From Sparassis latifolia (lineage: Eukaryota; Basidiomycota; Agaricomycetes; Polyporales; Sparassidaceae), in the NCBI GenBank assembly GCA_018466975.1, contig CM031562.1:2294001-2358000 (forward strand): a DNA stretch of 64,000 nucleotides, read 5' to 3'. The notes beneath the pieces were generated by a model, which saw only the letters and a list, made by a program, of their open reading frames with translations, ran no database searches and had not been told where the DNA came from. Positions 43,918 to 55,462 of this stretch are shown here, piece by piece. The position numbers and the translations under genes were made by a program. Position 1 is the first letter of the stretch. Each line of letters begins with the position of its first letter.

Positions 43918-46093
43918 GTCCTATAACCTTGTTAAGATGCTCACCTCTCTATACTTGTGTCATCATAGTCGTCAGCGTCGTTGCGGTCCCAAGCTCGTCG
44001 CGGGACCTAGAGGACCCAGGATTGTCTTACGGGATGAATCCGCCCTTTTCTTCATCTCGTCCAAGTTGGCATATCTGTTTTCTTCATCTCCTATGGAATC
44101 TTCGTACTCTTTTATGTTTGCCGCCCATGCGCCACACGGTCATTCCTTATGCTGAATTATGATGTCTTTGTTTTGCTCTCGCGTCATCTTACTCTGCTCT
44201 GTTTTTCCGTATCTCATAAATGTTTTCTGGTGGGTTTGCTGCTCTGGCTTCTGCGTGATACCATCTCGCGCTCTCCCATGGTCACCGGTCACAGCTCCCG
44301 CTCCTACTCATATCTGTACATTAGCTTCCACCTTGGTCCGCCGGGGTCTTCTCATGAATATGGAAATATATATATGCCAGGTCGGGTAATTTACACCACT
44401 GAGAGCTCTTGTCTACGTCCGGCTCACGTTGTTGTTACCCCATTCTAACCTTTGATATGTTCGCCATTCACGCTGGCCTGGTATTGCTGCAGAGAGCAGA
44501 TTCGACTAAGATTCGACGCCTATGCGTGGTGTTACGGTACAATTGAGTGGTAGTCCATTGAACTTCCACCATGCTCTACTCTACTTGCTTGCTGAACATA
44601 TCTTCGTTCTGCGTGACTGCTTATAAAGATAATATAAGTGTACTAAGACTACAAGGCGCACTAGTTTCCATCGACAAAGACGAGGTGCGTACCCCGAGGT
44701 GCTTATCCCGATGACCACGAAAATATCCGCGCCCGAATGGATATCTGGTGACTGCAGGCTCCGCCCGCCGTCGAGAAAAATATTACAGGGACTCAGAAGG
44801 CAGGTTGGTTCCATGCGATCGCCGGGTCCGAATGGTAAATGAGCAACGGTCCCAGCTGTGCTTTTTAGTAGAGAACTTCCGTATGGGAACGTGCCCTTCG
44901 TCTCCAACCCGAACCTACATGGCAGGTCAACGATGAGGTGCTGCCAGTGTGTGCGGTGCCCCATTCTACCGGTGGCCGTGGTTTCTCCAGCGTAGCGATA
45001 CAGCATAATGTTTTGTGTAATTGAGTCAACGGGATAATATGATCTTAGGCAACGAATCGTTCGTCGGCGTCTGTCAACTGGAGGAGCAGAAACCTGGGTA
45101 ATAAACAGCGGGCATATTTCTTACAGAATTTTTATAGTAAGTAGAGAGAGACGGGACGCAGATGTTGTTATAATGAGAAGCGCTCGACAGGACAATGCCA
45201 ATGCTTGGAATTCGAATGATTCTTCTCATGTACGGTGATGCTTCTTGTACAGGCTGAGCACATGAACCTGAAAGTCAGAACCTCGGAGCTGAAGGCGTAG
45301 ATATGGTGGTTAGCTTGCGCGACCTGTTTGGGGAATGAGAAAACAGTCAACGCAGCAACGAGTTGGCGAGTGCCGCTTATCGTATGTATACAACCAGGGA
45401 TAATCTCAAACTGTGTTGATGGCTCCTTTCTAGCGCGAGCGGTAAGCGAGCTCGTCGTGTACTCTGCCAGTCAAATGCTTCTCAGTGAGTGGGCCCAAGT
45501 GCCAGTGTACCTTGATATTGATGTTTCCAGTACAACCAAATCCCGTAGTGTCTAATCTGAAGTCGTTACGGCATGAGAACACCAAATTCTATATGGCAGC
45601 CTTCAATTGAGCAAGGAAGAAAAGACATGGGTGAGTGCAATTCGGAAATCTCCGGTTCAAGTTGTGATCACCAGCGCCAAATACTCGAATACTTCCGAGT
45701 AAGTTCAACAGTTGCATACGTCTCTGGGTTTTGGCTTCCAGCTTGGCCTTGATATATATCACACACTAGAGAGATAGAGCGTGCTGAAGACGACCTCCAG
45801 CAGTTTGTCGTTCTCTGACGCTGTTGTTTCGGCCTGTGGCGTTGGCCACTGTCACTAAGTCAGCAGATTTGTTCTCAGGCTGTCAGGATAAACCGCTAAC
45901 TTATACCCACCTCATCGCATACCTTTCTCTTTCATCGAGAATCTGTAGAATAGTGACTCAATCCTAACTTTCTCCCCCTGGTGCGGCGTAGTTTTACTGG
46001 TCATGATGTTGCACTCATGCTCGGCCTTCTTCCTGCAGGACTCCTATTAATTGTCATTCCCTAAACTTGCGTTACAAAAGCCTTTCAGAACGA
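43918..46093. other. Gene-poor stretch, no gene recognised
   Basis: Frames around 43.9-44.45 kb (plus) and 44.58-45.0 kb (minus) are open for 70-140 codons but show no domain, and they overlap other frames. The plus-strand part up to about 44.15 kb could hold 3' exons of the coiled-coil gene. The remainder looks non-coding. Confidence 0.4.
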
Positions 46094-47538
46094 ATGGAGG
46101 CTCTCTCATTGAAGTACGATGTCTTGTCCGCCATCATCTCGTATCTACCGATGCGCGACGCCCTCAGGCTTTCCGTCACTACCCGAGGATTACATACGAT
46201 GGCGGTGCAACAAGCTCTGTCGCACGTCAAAATTGTCGGAAGTCATGATACCATCCGCAAGTTCTGTTCATACATACTTGCAGAGCCCACTGCCACCCCA
46301 GTCTTCCCAGCGTCGCCAAGCCGTTTGTCTCATCTGCGGTCACTAGAACTTTTGCTCGAAGGATCCTGGAAATATCAAATCCCGTCAGCACTCATCACAG
46401 ATCTTTTAATGCAATTGCGCACTTCCCCAAACTTCTGGAGCCTCTTCATCGGGCCAGTGGGACGGCTGCAGTCCTACGAGTCGCAATTTATACCGGCAAT
46501 ATCCGCGCTACCGTGTCTGAAAATGCTCGAGCTGCGCGACTGGTCCGCTTACTGGCTCCTCGATGTGCTGAGCGAGCTGCGCAGCCCATTAAGCAGACTG
46601 GCGTTAACCTCATTGCACGGCCAGTCGATGTCTCTGCTCCTTTTTCTTGCAGAACAGCCTCTGCTCGAGGGGTTGGCTCTCCTGGACCTATCTGGGTTTG
46701 ATTTTACGGAACGAGAAAGGCTGTTGGATGTACTCACAGGACCTCAGTGGCATACAGTGCGCGATTTGTCTGTCACGAACAGCAAGGTGCCGCTTTCTGC
46801 ATTGGTTCATGCATTTCCCAACATCCGCGTGCTGCGTGGCAGAGCGCATGTACTCTATGCTAACGAGGAGGGTGCGATTTACTGGGAGGGGCTCGATACC
46901 GTGTCCGGTCAGCCTTCAGAACTGAAGACGTGGCAACAATGTTCCGTGCAGTGGTTGGACTTGAATACGGGGAAAGGGTGACGAATAGATGACCAGCAGG
47001 ACATTGTATCAGCACTGCGAAATATGTCGCCCATCGTGCTATCTTTCGCGGCGAGCACCCAGAACGATCTGTCATTCTGGCAGGACGTTGTCCGAGCAGT
47101 GCCAAGGCTGCGCGCTCTTAGGATAGAACTGTATACCTCCCGATCGTGCCTTCAGACCTGGATCGTGAGTCATTCTTTGCTATCCGATCTCAGAACATGG
47201 AGCTTATTCAATTCAATTGACAGGACAATGTGCCTCAGATTCTCGCCTCCACAGACATCATCTGCCTGCAAATAGACATCCTGGACAGCATGCATCGCGA
47301 CGCGATCAGGGACGTATGGCCCATGTGCATCGCAAAGAGTATCCCTTCCCTTCGTTATCTCTCCCTCGGATTCAGGGCAAACCGTCCGAAGACTTGGCAC
47401 CCCGACGTTAGTGGTGAATTTCATCCATTCTACACAGCTTTCCCCTGGTGGTGTATCAGCGGCATACAAGACCGGTCTTTGGAGCGTGTTCCAATGAACG
47501 AAGTAGAAGCATATTCATTTCTTCACCAGCCTGCGTGA
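46094..47538 (+). CDS. F-box protein with leucine-rich repeat-like region
   Basis: This is a predicted substrate adaptor of SCF ubiquitin ligases. The F-box lies at residues 5-45 (LKYDVLSAIISYLPMRDALRLSV). Irregular Leu-rich repeats follow, such as LRSLELLLEG, LPCLKMLELRDW and LEGLALLDLSGFDF. The model uses exons 46094-46907, 46989-47164 and 47224-47538 and gives 434 residues. The first intron (46908-46988, 81 nt, GTCAGC donor) is chosen because it removes an in-frame TGA at 46979-46981; without it the protein stops there at 296 residues. The second intron has a standard GTGAGT donor. The family is large and fast-evolving in basidiomycetes, and the target is unknown. Confidence 0.68.
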
Positions 47539-49493
47539 GTGTTGTGGTCGATGTCGATGTAGCGCTACGTGTACCTCTCTTAAATAATGAAGGTACAAGA
47601 ACTGGACAACAGTACTTAGATAAAACAATTCCTATACAGCTCTGGACAGCGCGTAAGAGAGTCCGCGCAACCTGCGTGCAATTTCAGGACACTTCAAAAA
47701 CAGAAAATAACAGAGCAGACTTCGTTCCAGCATTACGTCACACGTCGGTATTCTTGTATAGCCAGAGAAGTTGAAGAGAAATGTAGCAACCGATATCTTT
47801 CACATACAAAGAGTGCACGTGGCTACCTACGATGACCGTGCCTGTGCATCTTAATAAACAACTTTCACAAAAAAATCATACCGTTCAGACTTCCACCACG
47901 GAATCAGCTGATATAATGACTGTGAAGATCCATGCGTTGTTACCATACTCTGTCAGAGGATGCATAGTGCAGAGCACTGCCTTGCATCTGCTGAGTATTC
48001 TGCAGTACGATGGGCTTGCACCAAAGAAGACCCGAATGTCTGGATACCTGTAGGTGTCACCGGAATGACGGTACAAGTATTCAACAGAATAAAATAAGAG
48101 TTCTCACAGGGTAGAGCGAGCAGCAGATATAATGAGATCGAGAACGCCACCCGCAGCTTCTGCCAACAAATGTCAGAAATTCCAGGAGCTTCGGAGCACG
48201 AGGGAGCATGCACCGCAAACATAAGGCAGTCTGCTGCATTTGTAACGAAAGTGGAACAGGTAGAGGTGCTGTGCGGATATTTTGGGAAGAATTTGAATAT
48301 ATCAACATCCCATTGCGAATCACGATGACAACACCTCAAAATGCCGGAAGCGTTTAAATCTGACCTGCTCAAAACATTGCTCGGACGGCTTGCAAAATAT
48401 ATCAGTCCTCACAATATTGTAAATCCACGCGAAGACGGAACCAACGCAGTAACTACTTTGAAGAATAATAACACATACATTAGCGGATATGGAATGAACA
48501 AGATGTGTGCGAGTACGTGCAATGGAGGATAAACTTCCCACAGATTTTTCACCCTAGCCGCAGGCAAAACCGAGACCTTAGCAAAACCCGCGCGTCGCTA
48601 GCGCCAGTATGCCAACGTGCATTTGAGGATGTCAAAAAGCCAACGACTTCACACTCAAGATAGAAACCATGACATGGGAGATAAGGGTAGACGGGATGGG
48701 AGAGACACTGCATTGAAAATAGAACTTTTATACGCCACGCTCATCACTCCGATACTAGGTCGCTTTGGTCAATAGTCATGTTGGCGTCGATGGCCTCTGT
48801 GAGTCGGTTCATTCAAAGTCAAATGATCTGAGCCACAAAGGCCATCAACACCAATAGCACATAACAAAGAAATGACCGAGAAGTCCATGGAATTACTTCG
48901 TAATTATTCACCCAATGTGAAGTCAATACGTGCTAGTCGAAGAAGATGAGAGATAAAACTGTTATGAGCTCACGGCCGAGGAGAGAGTTGTGGGCTGAGG
49001 GAGAGAAACTTTGCACAGGAGCGTTCAAAGAATGAAGACCGTATCACGGCTTCACTGTTCGGCGGTTCATTGTCTGAACAACATCACTGAAATGCTCACA
49101 TAATTAACCCGCATAAGATCCCAAAAAAAAGAACCGGAAGTTAGAATATCGCGTCCGCCGACCTCGGCTGCATCAAGTGGGCTGTCAAATTCATCAGGAC
49201 GAAATTTGTGCTCAGTTGAGTAAGATACACCAGGTGCAACTCACCACATTTCCACTTGGAGTGACCTCAACGACAGGTCACAACGCCTAAAAAAAGGTGC
49301 AAAAAATGTTTGGAAGCGGCGCAGATGCTTTTCGATACTAATCCTTGATATAGAAAAAGAAAAAGATATTTCCTTGTCCGTGTATCATTCAAAGACATTT
49401 CTCCGACAAAATGTCCTGTAACATGCAGCGTGTTGGATCAGTGGCAACTTATCAATGAGATGAGTTATTTAGTCCATACTCTGCGCAGCACAC
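47539..49493. other. Gene-poor AT-richer stretch
   Basis: Nearly 2 kb without a supported gene, repeat or RNA. Frames such as the one at 47.95-48.37 kb on the minus strand are short and lack domains. The composition becomes A-rich toward 49.3 kb, ahead of the CTATATAG array. Confidence 0.5.
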
Positions 49494-50400
49494 CTATCAG
49501 CCAATATATACCCAAATGTCCATATAACCGAGGTGGAATATTTTGTGTAAATTTCCATAAAACTGAGTGTTGGCCAAGAATATAATATAGGATGGAGATA
49601 TAGGGTTGGCCAAGATAAATAGGCTATATAGGCTGAGTCGCATATTTGGGAGTTAGCCAAGGGAGGCGCGGTTTGAAGTCTATATAGGTTGTCGGGCATT
49701 TTGGGGTCAGCCGCCATGTCTCTATATAGATTGTAGCTGAAATTGTGCCATTGGCCAAGAGTCATAAAATTCCAATCCTATATAGAGTTTGCAGACAGTT
49801 GGGCTTGGCCAAGTGGACCTATATAGAATCTTTGTGTAAATGGTCCACTTGGCCAAGGCACATGAAATTTTGATCCTATATAGCATCTCCTGAAATTTGG
49901 CCATGGCCAAGAGTACCCTATATAGATTTTTTGTGGAAATAGTGTCTGCGGCCAGGGGTCGAGAAATTTGCATTCTATATAGGATTGTCTGAAATTTGGC
50001 CTTGGCTGAAGATATCCTATATAGTTCTTGTGAAAATGGTGGCCTCGGCCGAGAGTCATCAAATTTCAACCTATATAGAGATATCTGAATTTTGGCCTTG
50101 GCTGAATATACACTATATAGTTCTTGCACAGATGTTGGCCTTGGCCGAAGGTAGTCGAATTTCTATTCTATATAGGGTCTTCTGAACTATGGCATTGGCT
50201 GAGGATGCCCTATATAGGGTTATTGAAAATAATGGTCTCGGCCGAGACTCTTGAAATTTGTATCCTATATAGGATTCTCCACACTTTGGCTTCAGCCGAG
50301 TAGCATCCTCTATTTGTTTTAATCAGAAAGGGCAAAATTCCCTTCACACATAGGAGTTTTAAAGCTGAGGCCTTCACCCAGTGTATATATACAGGTTTCG
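49494..50400. repeat. Tandem array of two alternating palindromes (CTATATAG / GGCC-centred)
   Basis: The octamer CTATATAG, its own reverse complement, occurs at 49624, 49680, 49722, 49778, 49819, 49875, 49918, 49975, 50017, 50071, 50113, 50168, 50210 and 50265. Spacings are 56, 42, 56, 41, 56, 43, 57, 42, 54, 42, 55, 42 and 55, so the true unit is about 97 bp with two sites. A second palindrome centred on GGCC (TTGGCCAA, or CTCGGCCGAG) lies between successive octamers in most intervals. Sequence between the palindromes varies more than the palindromes do. Looser copies extend left to about 49494. The array abuts the 3' end of the TET/JBP-like gene. Confidence 0.93.
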
Positions 50401-50567
50401 TCACATGTGATGCCATCGGCTGTAATGAGCCAGGTCAGACCACCTTCAGGGTTTGTGTAGGAGTTGGGCAGTCCTTTGCTGTCACATTCTGAGACCAATA
50501 TCCTTCATATCAAATGATTCAGTGCCACTGAATTCAATTTAAGAGTAAACTAATTGTGAAGTATCTG

Positions 50568-52000
50568 CTAGAACCCCTGACGCACTACATACTGGGGAGT
50601 CATCAGTGCGAGATATGTCCCATATTCTACCCATGAGGTTTTGTTGATCTTTAACGCCTCAAATACTGCCGAGCGCATATAGTGTGCTATGCATATCCTC
50701 TCACCTCCCTCTCATGCATCACAGCTATGTTCTAAAACTCTTCCCCAGATTCCTACCAATGTTCCAGGGCAGTAACCCAGCTCCATTTGCAGATCATCCA
50801 ATCGAAGCACTGCCCATTTATGAGTATCCACACTGGCCAATAAATCAAGGCATGCATGCCAGGCTTTGCCATCCCGATGAGGAATTGTCCGTCAATTCAC
50901 AATAATCCCCATTGCTGTGAAATTTGAGGGCCACCGTTGAACATTCTCATGCGTCCGCTGTAGAACATCCTCATGCTGAATCTTCAACTTGCTAGAGATG
51001 CCTGCAAAATAGAGTGGCCGGTTTATCAGGCATAAAGTTGCGTTTAGCAACTGCTCAACAAATGAGGTCCTCTCCAGCCAATTACCGACCGGTTCGTTTC
51101 GTAATGAGACAGATGGAACGAGATTTGTCTGAAGCATGCATGCTCTTCTCAGATCATATAAATGTGGCATTGATGTCCAAACTCACATTATGTCCTCATG
51201 CAAACCATCCAGCAGAGATGTCCAGAGAGCCTGGGTTGAACCGTCCACCGGGGGCTGCAATGAACAGATCTGCATCTGTCTGAAAGTTTCCACCTTGTGA
51301 AACCGTTCTCTGAAGTAACTGGTTTATTCCACAAGTCGCGTTGTTGTAGTCATTCTAGGGCTTATATTAGCAAGTGACAGCAGTTAGAGAGAAGACTTAC
51401 TATACATGCTTGTCCCAAGATACCTGGCAGATACCATGTAAGAACCTTATTGTTCGTGTCCAGAATAACTGCAGGCTCTAAGATGACTAGCATTGGTCCT
51501 TGGCAGTCCTGCTTGCCATTCTTCTTTAGCACTCCCTTGTCCGTCACATAACAATCGACATGAACTTAGTAACACGGCAAATCAATATGCATCCGATTGA
51601 AACAAGCAAAAATGACAAACTGGGATTCAGAAGCGCACAGGCAACAACAGTGACAATATGGTCCAGCTCCACAGCATGGGGTGCGGATGTGAAACTCACA
51701 TGTTGAGCCATAAGGGATTTTTCCTTCAATGCCTGCTGCTGGAGGTGTGTTTTGCATGATCATAAGCAACACAAATGTAGATCATGGAATCAAACAGACC
51801 TTATTCTCTCGCGTTCAATGTCAGCGACTGGAGCAGTGTGCCTATGAGTATTATAAAAACCAGTAGCCTCCCAGCAACTCCGATAACCTCTTCCACAGAA
51901 ATTCATCAAGTGTCAGTGCACTGCACACAGAATTCACGTCAGTAAAGAAAAGGAGGTAAGCCTGTCAGACTAAAATACCCCTTCATCATCTCAGCTGTTT
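50568..52000 (-). pseudogene. TET/JBP-family 2-oxoglutarate/Fe(II) dioxygenase, degenerate
   Basis: In intact form this family oxidises 5-methylcytosine in DNA. Reading the minus strand, blocks in order are a Cys-rich segment (PCCGAGPYCHCC, about 51650), GPMLVILEPAVILDTNNKVL with WYLPGILGQA, GRFNPGSLDISAGWFA, a helical region ending RWPSNFTAMGIIVN, and TIPHRDGKAWHACLDLLASV. The iron-binding H-x-D is HRD at 50871-50879. LGYCPGTLVGIWGRVLEHS follows, with the distal iron-binding His at 50727-50729, and then ERICIAHYMRSAVFEAL. The frame ends at TAG 50568-50570. TGA codons interrupt it at 51196-51198, 50892-50894 and 50712-50714. The 5' end (to about 52000) was not closed into exons. Confidence 0.75.
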
Positions 52001-52363
52001 TATGACCTTTTTCATCGGACAATCTATGCTTCTGTGCATGCCAACAACATTTATGTGATTGAGGAAGACTATGTTGAAATCTTCTGCCTTGAAAAGTCAT
52101 CAGACAATGAAAATAGGATTATAAAAAATTGCACAGTGCCAGCACATCATGCAAAGTTGTCACATGATCACGAGTTTCCCACAGTCATGTGACCTCATGA
52201 CTGCAGCGCATCCTCCAAGGTTCCTTTATGTCAGAGTCTCTCCACTGAAATGAGAGAAAACATTGACCAACTCATCCGTGTAGTTTTCATATTGTATCAC
52301 TACAGACATATCGAACGCAGACTGCAAAATTCATATCAAAAGCAAAACACAAAAATTGATACT

Positions 52364-52548
52364 GTACAAAGACAACACATTTAGGGAGAAAAAGAAAGCA
52401 TACAATGACCACACATATTGTACAAAGGGTAAGCGATGGGCAAGAAACAGAAAGCATATGACAACAACTGATATCGTACAAAGGGCAAGTGGTGGGCAAG
52501 AAATCGAAAGCATATGACAACAACTGATATCGTACAAAGGGAAAGGAG
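52364..52548. repeat. Minisatellite, about 56-bp unit, 3-4 copies
   Basis: GTACAAAG starts at 52364, 52420, 52476 and 52532, exactly 56 bp apart. The last two full units are nearly identical (GAAAGCATATGACAACAACT core) and the first is diverged. It lies between the 3' end of the PHD-finger gene and the 5' end of the TET/JBP remnant, so it may affect either transcript. Minus-strand open frames across it are by-products of the repeat. Confidence 0.88.
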
Positions 52549-52582
52549 TGGGTAACAAAGACACGGTATGATATGTCCTAAA

Positions 52583-55462
52583 CTACTGCTGAATAACCTT
52601 CACCCAGGCGCCTTGGTTGAACTTCTTCAGAAGTCTGCCATCCTGCGGAGGCTCAAAGCTCCACTCAGCATGACAATGCTTGCAGCGATAGCAATGAGTC
52701 TGGGGAGAAGTGCCCTTACGATCGAAGAAGACAAAAGTGCCTAAGCGAAGACAAGTGTCGCACTGCATTGGAACCCGATTGCCATAGGGGGGGCTGATCC
52801 TGGGATGATCCCAGATGTACTCTGAGATGGTCAGCTTGTAGGACTCTGCCCATGCTCGCTTACGCCTGGCCTTATCCAAATCACCAGTCGTCGCATCACC
52901 ACGGCTGATGACACGATCCTGAGTGGTTTCTTTCAAGAGAATGACCCTGGAGTGCCTGCCCAATGGGCCTGAACTGGTGAGAAGTTCGCTCATCAGCAGG
53001 TCACTGACAGTGGCTCCTTCAATAAACACACGGCGCACGAATCCAAAAAAGAAGGGGGCCGCACTGATAGAAGACAGCGCCGGTGCTGTGAATGCCAAAA
53101 CCCGGGGGAGCTTGTAGCTAAATTGTGCATGTGTAAAAATGCTAATATCAAGTGGAGGGTAATGGGAAGACCGTACCGTGTACAAACTGTGACCAAGTCT
53201 TCCCCAGGAGCTGCCTTTGACACCACGGAACCACAAGCCAGCAGCGCAAATGTTGTCAGCACCTCTCGGGAGAGCGCCATCAGGTCTTCACAGACAACAA
53301 ATTTGAAGAACTGTGACGAATCAGTGAATGCAAGGTCCCATCGGTCATGAGAGACTTACAGTATCAATTGTGCCTACCCAGTGGCTGCTGTAAAACAAGT
53401 CACCGGTGTCGTCATGCGAGTGTGTATAAATAAGAATTAGCATGCAGGTAGGCTTGTAGCTAGTGACACAGGAGAAGATCAGGATCAGCTCTGAGTCAAT
53501 GTGAAAGGCAGATGATATACGATCGAATTTTCGACACTATGTCGAGCATATGAAGACAATGACCTTCTGTGGCCTCTGAGCCTTCCAAGTCAAAGACGAC
53601 ATCCAGCCAGTTTAGGAACTCTCTGCGGTCAACGTAATAGGCTCGAAGATACTCCTCCACAAGATTGGCGATGGTACCATACTCAGGCAGCGAGTGCAGG
53701 TGCAGATGAACCAAAACCAAAGATGAGGTATCCAACCTTGCGGTCTGTGATATCTCAGGCTTGCCGAGAATCCAAAGACCTTTCGTCAATGGTACCCAAG
53801 GTTTTTCCGCAGATTGGACACTATACAGGCCCTGATAACCCTCAGACATCAGCTTCTGTGGGAGTAAAGAATGCATATAACCTACATGGTATACCTGCAT
53901 CGCACCACCGCCATGCTTTGTAGTGCAGGCCGGACATTCAAACTGCATCTGCTCAGTCATATTCCACTGCTGGAGATCTGGAATGCAATGCAAGCAAACA
54001 GCTCTGCTGCAGTTAGGATGGTCACAGTCGACCAAGTCTCCACCTTGTTGGCAGAGAAAGCAATACTAGGTGCATTGAGTCAGCAAGACTCATACGTTGA
54101 AGAGAGAAAACACACCACGTCAGAATTGGAGATGACATTGGAAACAACTGACACCGGGCTTGGCAGCTGAGAGACCACATGCAGGTCATCGGAGGCTTGT
54201 AACATTCCAGAGGCTAATATCATAAGAATAAAGATGCACTGCCGAAAATTGAATAACACACCATTGTCAAGTGGGCCACGTTCACCTGTCGGCAACCCCA
54301 CAGACTTCTGTGCCGTCTGAAAGACCTTGTGACATTGACGCTTCGGTGGGTGAGTAGGAGGAGGCGTAGTTGGATCAGGGGTGAGTGCGCTGCGCTCACG
54401 TTCACTAACAGTGGCAGCGGTAGACACTATAGGACCAGCCAAGAGTCGACTGCTTCGGCGTCGAGGGGCATCCACTTTAGCAGCAGATGCATGTCCTTTC
54501 GGCCTGCGTATGACTCCGTGAGATGGGCAGCTCTGAAAGACAGGTGAGGGCTGGACAGGAACACTTCGTTCATCCTCGTCCTCGTCATCGTCCTCATCCT
54601 CATCATCGTCCTCGTCCTTGTCATCGTCCTCATCCTCATCATCATCCTCGTCCTCGTCCTCGTCCTCGTCCTTATCATTGTCCTCATTCTCGTTCTTGTC
54701 CTCCTCCTTGCCCTCCTCCTCGACGACCTCCTCGATGCCCTCCTCGATGTCCTCCTCGACATCTGACACAGGTGTATAGCTCTGCGGCTGGTGGATTGTC
54801 TCCTCCGATTCCTCGTCGGTATTATCCAATTCATCAGTCTCCTCTGACTCGTCATTGGACAGAGGCGGGCTTCCTGTGTGATCGCGATTTACTATGAACA
54901 TGTCACCTCGGTCTGAGTCGTCATCCAGAATCTCCCCCTTCAACTGACCAGCTTCATCGGCATCTTCATACGAACCTCTATGTGAAAGGCTCCCCCTGTC
55001 CTCTCCGCTTCCCCTCGACTGGAACTGCTTCCAATCATCCACATCCATCATCTCGTCCACACTCGGAGTCGATTGCGACATAGCATCTTCTTGGGGGGTC
55101 ATGTGAGGCATCGGCGAACGCACGGTAGAGTCTGTCATCAACATATCAAATGAAATGTTGCTTACTTGACAAACATTTTCACTATTAGAAACATAGAAAC
55201 ATACCAGGTCTGTCTTTTGCGAAGTTCGGCCAGGGGAGTAAGCCAGTGGCGCAGAGCTACAGTATGAGATTCCTCCCCTGATCGGTTGATCAGCCGGATC
55301 GAGATTGAAAGCTTGATGCCGGTCCTGGCTTGTACCCATGGTCGTAAGATCCTCCGGGATTGAGTGCAGATTGGAGGTAGAGTGCCTGACACCAGACTGT
55401 GGGGTAGAGGTCTGATGGGCAGGCTGAGCAGACTGTGCGCACTTCCCGGACTGGCTGTGCAT
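52583..55462 (-). CDS. PHD-finger / zinc-ribbon protein of the KDZ element
   Basis: The function is unknown; it is likely a chromatin or DNA-associated accessory protein of the transposon. Exon 1 (54286-55462), exon 2 (54116-54213) and the start of exon 3 (54065 down) close in phase. The N-terminus is Ser/Thr-rich. A long acidic run of Asp/Glu with few Lys (encoded at about 54567-54740) is followed by a basic stretch. A PHD-like finger spans exons 2-3 (YCFLCQQGGDLVDCDHPNC through FECPAC). After an alpha/beta-looking region (LVLVHLHLHSL; FALLACGSVVSKAAPGEDL; FGFVRRVFIEGATVSDLL; LGRHSRVIL) it ends with a zinc ribbon (MQCDTCLRLG...CYRCKHCHAEW) and stop at 52583. One or two junctions between 53.2 and 53.6 kb are unresolved. 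Confidence 0.65.

Noticed and set aside
44581..45006. 141-codon minus-strand frame
   Set aside because: Open by chance as far as can be seen; no recognised motif and the opposite strand is equally open.
49722..50129. Minus-strand frame with repeated L-Y-R blocks over the CTATATAG array
   Set aside because: The repeated residues are translations of the CTATATAG octamer. The 97-98-bp unit is not a multiple of three and the frame survives only where spacings happen to fit.
52287..52564. Two overlapping minus-strand frames rich in Cys and Phe
   Set aside because: Both arise from the 56-bp minisatellite read in two frames.
54523..54897. Plus-strand His/Arg/Pro-rich frame
   Set aside because: It is the mirror of the Asp/Glu codon tract in the PHD-protein gene.
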